DNA from: Stropharia rugosoannulata | Taxonomy: Eukaryota > Basidiomycota > Agaricomycetes > Agaricales > Strophariaceae | Direction: 5' to 3' | Assembly: GCA_028532985.1 (NCBI GenBank) | Contig: JANCIK010000007.1 | Coordinates: 1,488,001 to 1,552,000, forward strand | DNA: 64,000 bases | Part shown: in pieces, positions 60,496-64,000 of the stretch | Numbering within the stretch: the stretch's first letter is position 1 | Layout: each line of letters begins with the position of its first letter | The notes under the pieces: generated by a model | Database searches by the model: none | What the model was told of the DNA's origin: nothing | What the model saw: only the letters and a program-made list of their open reading frames with translations | Position numbers and translations under genes: made by a program

Positions 60496-61469
60496 ATGCA
60501 ATCTTGGAGCCCAACATACAACGTACCTTCCACGCCAACGGCGTCTCGGACGCCTCTACAGCATAGGCCACTGAACTCGTCGCCCCTGGCGCCGCAGACA
60601 CCCAAGATGTCGTCCCCCCTGGGCTCAACACCTGCGCGGCGGCGTTCGCAGTACAAGGCGCAGATTCCCTCTACACCCTCGTCAGCCGGTCGCTTTCTCG
60701 CGTCGCGTACGCCCAGTAACTCAGGCGAGACGCCCGAGGACGACCCGCAGAAGGCGTTCCTGCGCAGTCGGTTCAAAGCGCGTTGCCTGGAGCGTGCCGT
60801 AAGGGCACGCAAAGATGCAATAAGAAAGAGGCGGGTGTCGATGCCGTCGAGTGAGCCAAATAGCGACGACTACCCAATGGAGGATGACGAGGATGAGGAC
60901 GACGAGGTGGTTATGCAGGACGAGGTGGGCAGAGTGCTCTTTTTTGTTTCGGCTGCCCGTTAACTCTTGGTGAGCAGCTATTCAGACGCATCGTGGCGAA
61001 TGAGAATAAGAAAGAAAGATATGCATACAAAGTCTCCTATGCGCGCGAAGTCGGGTCTTCTTTCGACCCAGACATGGAGGATATCAACGACTGGGAGCAG
61101 GAGCTCGCGGGGGAGCACTTGGGTGAGCAACAACACTATTGGCAACTCCGTGAAGGCAGCAGCTTACTCTCCCGCCTTTTAGCTTCGACCCCGGTTGCAG
61201 GGCCATCGAACACCGCATATAACTATATACCAGAGTCCTCGGAGGCATCCCGGCTAGAGGAATCGTTGCCAGAGGAGTATGGTTTCGGCGACGAGGAGGA
61301 GCTTGAAGCATATGCGGAAGAATACGCTAAGCGCGCTGCTATCGCTGACTTTGAGGATATATCCCCGGATGAGCTTTTCAACTGGAGTGACGGTGAAGAT
61401 GTTCATTCAACACCCGACCTACCTCACGCACCTCACGAGCCTCACGACGACGTGATGGACATGTCATAA
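60496..61469 (+). CDS. conserved-looking acidic hypothetical protein
   Basis: No family name comes to mind. Exons 60496-60924 and 60978-61469 join in phase 0 to 306 residues. The N-terminus is Ser/Thr/Pro-rich with several S/T-P pairs (TPTASRTP, SPLAPQTP, SPLGSTP), suggesting proline-directed phosphorylation. A basic helix (FLRSRFKARCLERAVRARKD) is followed by a strongly acidic run of Asp and Glu at about residues 128-142, then after the intron by LFRRIVANENKKERYAYK, VSYAREVGSSFDPDMEDI and a Trp. The C-terminal 100 residues are again acidic, ending DVMDMS. The pattern of phospho-sites, a basic helix and acidic blocks suits a nuclear adaptor, but that is inference. I chose ATG 60496 over an upstream GTG. 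Confidence 0.7.
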
Positions 61470-62093
61470 TTTCTTTCTTGTTTATAACCCTAAATAATTG
61501 CTCCAATCTGTATTTCACCGTGCTTTCATGTACTATCAGTTGCTCCTAATATTTTATAACGCTCCACATTTGCTTCATCTGTTGGGTTTAATGTCCGTTA
61601 TAACAGTACGACTGCAACAACTGGATTTTTTTTAAAATTGTTGTGAACCAAAGTGCGCGCCCTCACATAAATAGACCGCTAATGTGACCCTCATTAATGC
61701 CATAAGAATATCAATTTAAAATGAGAGATTAGACAGAATAACGTTTTCTGGCTGGGCCGTGGGAGAGCATACACCGTGGATGCCATCTGCCATCGTCATA
61801 GTTGCACAACTCGAGTGCGGATGCAAATTGGGAGTAGATATGCTACGTATAATCGCGTATGGTTCAATAGACGATACTAGGAAACAGAAACAAAGCACCA
61901 ACACACTTAGATATCGACGTGCTGGTGGGCATAATTTTCCTTGTTACTTCCGATAGTCTAAAAGCGATACACAGCGATGCATATATATGTGCCTACAGCT
62001 ACAGCATGGTCTATTAAGGAATACATACAATAATCCAGTCGTCCTCCGACACTACAAGTCATCAGTGTTATTGTCGTCTTACAGGGCAAAGCT
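61470..62093. other. convergent intergenic region
   Basis: A+T-rich spacer between the acidic hypothetical gene (+) and the DUF6533 gene (-). Only short frames. Nothing else seen. Confidence 0.45.
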
Positions 62094-64000
62094 CTACATC
62101 TTTTTTATTTCCTGCAACGTCGTGAATGAGCACGAGAACACAAACCCTGGAAAACACAAGAGAATGAAGCACATACTCTGACTAGTCCCCATGGCCAAAT
62201 AGTGATATGCCTCTCGTAGTCGTCTCCGATTGTGCGTGTTTTCAGCATCGTCTATCCAGTACTCGTATCGTGGGTCTGCGTCGTCGTCGGCATAGGCAGT
62301 GGAGTGCACCGTCGAGAACACCGGCTCGACAAAGGTCAGGTTGGGGAACGTCTCTTCGGTCAGCACCGGATCATGCTTCCGCGTGTTGCGCACGAGCGCC
62401 GGGTCGCGCAGATTGAGCATCAAGCGCGAGATCATTATAGAGGATATGCTGCAGCAACGAAGCTGGAAGTCAATGATGTGACGATTAAAAAGCAGAAAGT
62501 TCGTACACATTGGTAAAGGTTGTCACCACGCCCCGGGTGAATGGCTGCGCAAGGTCCAATAAGCACCAGTCACAAACTTGTCCGATGGATAAACGGAAAT
62601 GAAGCAAGAAGGGGACGTACGCCACCGAACTAAGCAGGTAGTGATATGCACTTTCATCAGTAACAGTGTCTGATGCACATTCTGATTAAAAAAGGACTAA
62701 CCACAAAAGTGAGGATGTTACCCAAGTTCGACGCTATCATCACGCTGCCATAATAAAACACGAAGTCTCTCAATTAGCTCAGCTATTCATCAGGCGGAAT
62801 ACCGCTCATACATACGCAAAATACATGGCGCCTAGCAGAACAGAGTAGATCAGTAATGTATTCATATTCAATCGCCCGAGCGGCGCGTGGGGGCGTTAAG
62901 GTATGCGAATGACATGAAGCCGGCTTACCATCGCGGAGGAGAACAGCGAGTAGATTTATCTCGGGCGAGGAGCGCGCGAGCGCAAGCGATTTGTAGAGCG
63001 TCATGCCGAAGACCAATGCATCGAACACGAGCATCCCTGTCCAGGCCGCACCCAAACCTGTTGCAAGCCAATTGTGAGCGGCGTTGTCCATCAATCAGTC
63101 CTTAGATGACGCTGCACAGACTCTAACGGCCCCGGCAGAAAGAGGTACAGTGGCCCAGAATAAGAAATAGAAGAAACTCACGTATTCCCCTGTTGAAATG
63201 GTCAATAGTCGGCATAAATCATGTTTTATAAAAAGAATGATAAACGACGCACTCGTCGTGCGTTAAGCCTGCGCTGCACCCGCGGGGGAAATCGACTTCT
63301 CGTTCATCTATGTCTTTTGAACCCAGGACGGCCCACTAAAGACAAATCAGATTGAGTTAGCCAAGGTCAGGAATGTCCGAAAAAGCCTAGGCCTGAAGCT
63401 TGAAGGTTGCACGTTCCGCCGGGTCGCCAGGTAACGGGCGGGCGGCCCGGAACGGATGAGCGGGTGCAGTTGCGAAAGAAGAGAAAGATCCGGCTGAAAA
63501 ACGCACCAATCCAATAGCCACCACCACGACAGATACCCCTATGAATATTCCCAGCACGCGCCGACTCCGTTCGTAGAGGGCGTACATCCGCATAATCAGC
63601 ATAGCTGTGAAGGCAAGCAGGTCATGCCCGGAGGAGAATGAAGAAGCGATCGTAGAGTAAGTTGGCGTTCGTATTGGAGCATCATCGCGTGCGCACCTGC
63701 GACAATCAGCTGGATAGCAATAGCGAGGTATTGGTGATATGATTGGAGCTTGTGACAGCTATACAAAGTGCGCATTAGTATATCGCTTTCCGTGGTTTTC
63801 GTCTTGGTGTGAAAAAGACGAACATCTAAAGAAATCATGGGCATTATTGAGTTGGCATTCAATCCAGAGAATGTATGCGCACGCACTTTCATTTTTGCAG
63901 GGTTCGAGGTCTCCCAGAAGTATTCCATCATAATAGGAACATGGCCGACGAAGACCAGATAGCGATTCAGATAGAAGAATCCGGACGCCCAGTTCAACGG
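62094..64000 (-). CDS. DUF6533-type multi-pass membrane protein (5' end beyond the window)
   Basis: Member of the large basidiomycete family of seven-helix-like membrane proteins with an N-terminal DUF6533 domain; function unknown. The gene enters from the right edge, so its start is missing. Coding blocks on the minus strand, with approximate limits: 64000-63887 (NRYLVFVGHVP, then EYFW), 63762-63696 (CHKLQSYHQYLAIAIQLIVA), 63607-about 63500 (MRMYALYERSRRVLG, then a hydrophobic VVVVAIGLVRF), a block with WAVLGSKDIDERE near 63333-63260, 63060-62930 (GAAWTGMLVFDALVFGMTLYK), a tiny piece near 62830, 62750-62705 (MIASNLGNILTF), about 62560-62515 (PFTRGVVTTFTN) and 62460-62094 (SRLMLNLRDP and a long acidic tail). 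The junction between the first two blocks is unresolved. The stop at 62094-62096 is used if the last small intron-like segment is read through. Confidence 0.72.

Overview
The window reads as nuclear DNA of a wood- or litter-decaying basidiomycete (Agaricomycetes). The evidence is in the sequence: almost every gene is cut by short GT-AG introns of about 45-70 bases with CTNAN-type branch sites; there is a secreted AA9 lytic polysaccharide monooxygenase with a C-terminal CBM1, a broken aryl-alcohol dehydrogenase gene, a coiled-coil F-box protein, a NACHT NTPase and a DUF6533-type membrane protein, families that are typical of or expanded in these fungi. I see no operon, plasmid, prophage, CRISPR array, rRNA or intact transposon. 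Genes are separated by 0.3-3.7 kb of non-coding DNA.

Layout. 1.3-4.3 kb (+): multi-exon membrane protein of unknown function with a ladder of phase-0 exons. 5.1-6.3 kb (-): D-xylose reductase-like AKR, diverging from a 557-residue amidase at 6.8-8.7 kb (+). 9.3-9.7 kb (-): mitochondrial ribosomal protein mS33. 10.5-10.9 kb (+): an unfamiliar two-repeat small-protein locus with a nonsense codon. 12.6-16.0 kb (-): one modelled hypothetical gene plus coding-like segments I could not assemble. 16.6-18.5 kb (-): S-adenosylhomocysteine hydrolase. 19.5-21.0 kb (+): coiled-coil regulator-like protein, with a mosaic partial copy at 34.0-35.4 kb. 23.6-26.4 kb (+): KAR5-like nuclear fusion protein, 16 exons. 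29.3-33.1 kb (+): 1210-residue RBR E3 ligase with two CCCH fingers and an RRM. 36.0-36.5 kb (+): aryl-alcohol dehydrogenase pseudogene that meets a GT18-like glycosyltransferase gene (36.5-38.4 kb, -) tail to tail. 39.1-41.3 kb (-): F-box protein. 42.7-44.5 kb (-): NACHT NTPase. 48.2-50.9 kb (+): aminoglycoside-phosphotransferase-fold kinase-like protein. 52.8-54.2 kb (+): AA9-CBM1. 54.6-56.8 kb (-): second amidase, paralogous to the first. 60.5-61.5 kb (+): conserved acidic hypothetical. 62.1-64.0 kb (-): DUF6533 membrane protein running off the right edge.

The genes do not form one pathway. Loosely related themes are lignocellulose use (AA9-CBM1, xylose reductase, decayed aryl-alcohol dehydrogenase), housekeeping (methyl cycle, mitoribosome), mating/karyogamy (KAR5), and signalling or ubiquitin-linked families (RBR, F-box, NACHT). 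All exon models were built by hand from open frame, splice consensus and phase, not from transcripts. The points I find most worth a second look are the two-repeat locus at 10.5 kb, the layered duplicate at 34.0-35.4 kb, the 10- and 14-base micro-exons, the KAR5 junction that does not splice in frame with a GT-AG intron, and the unassembled minus-strand gene at 13.8-16.0 kb.
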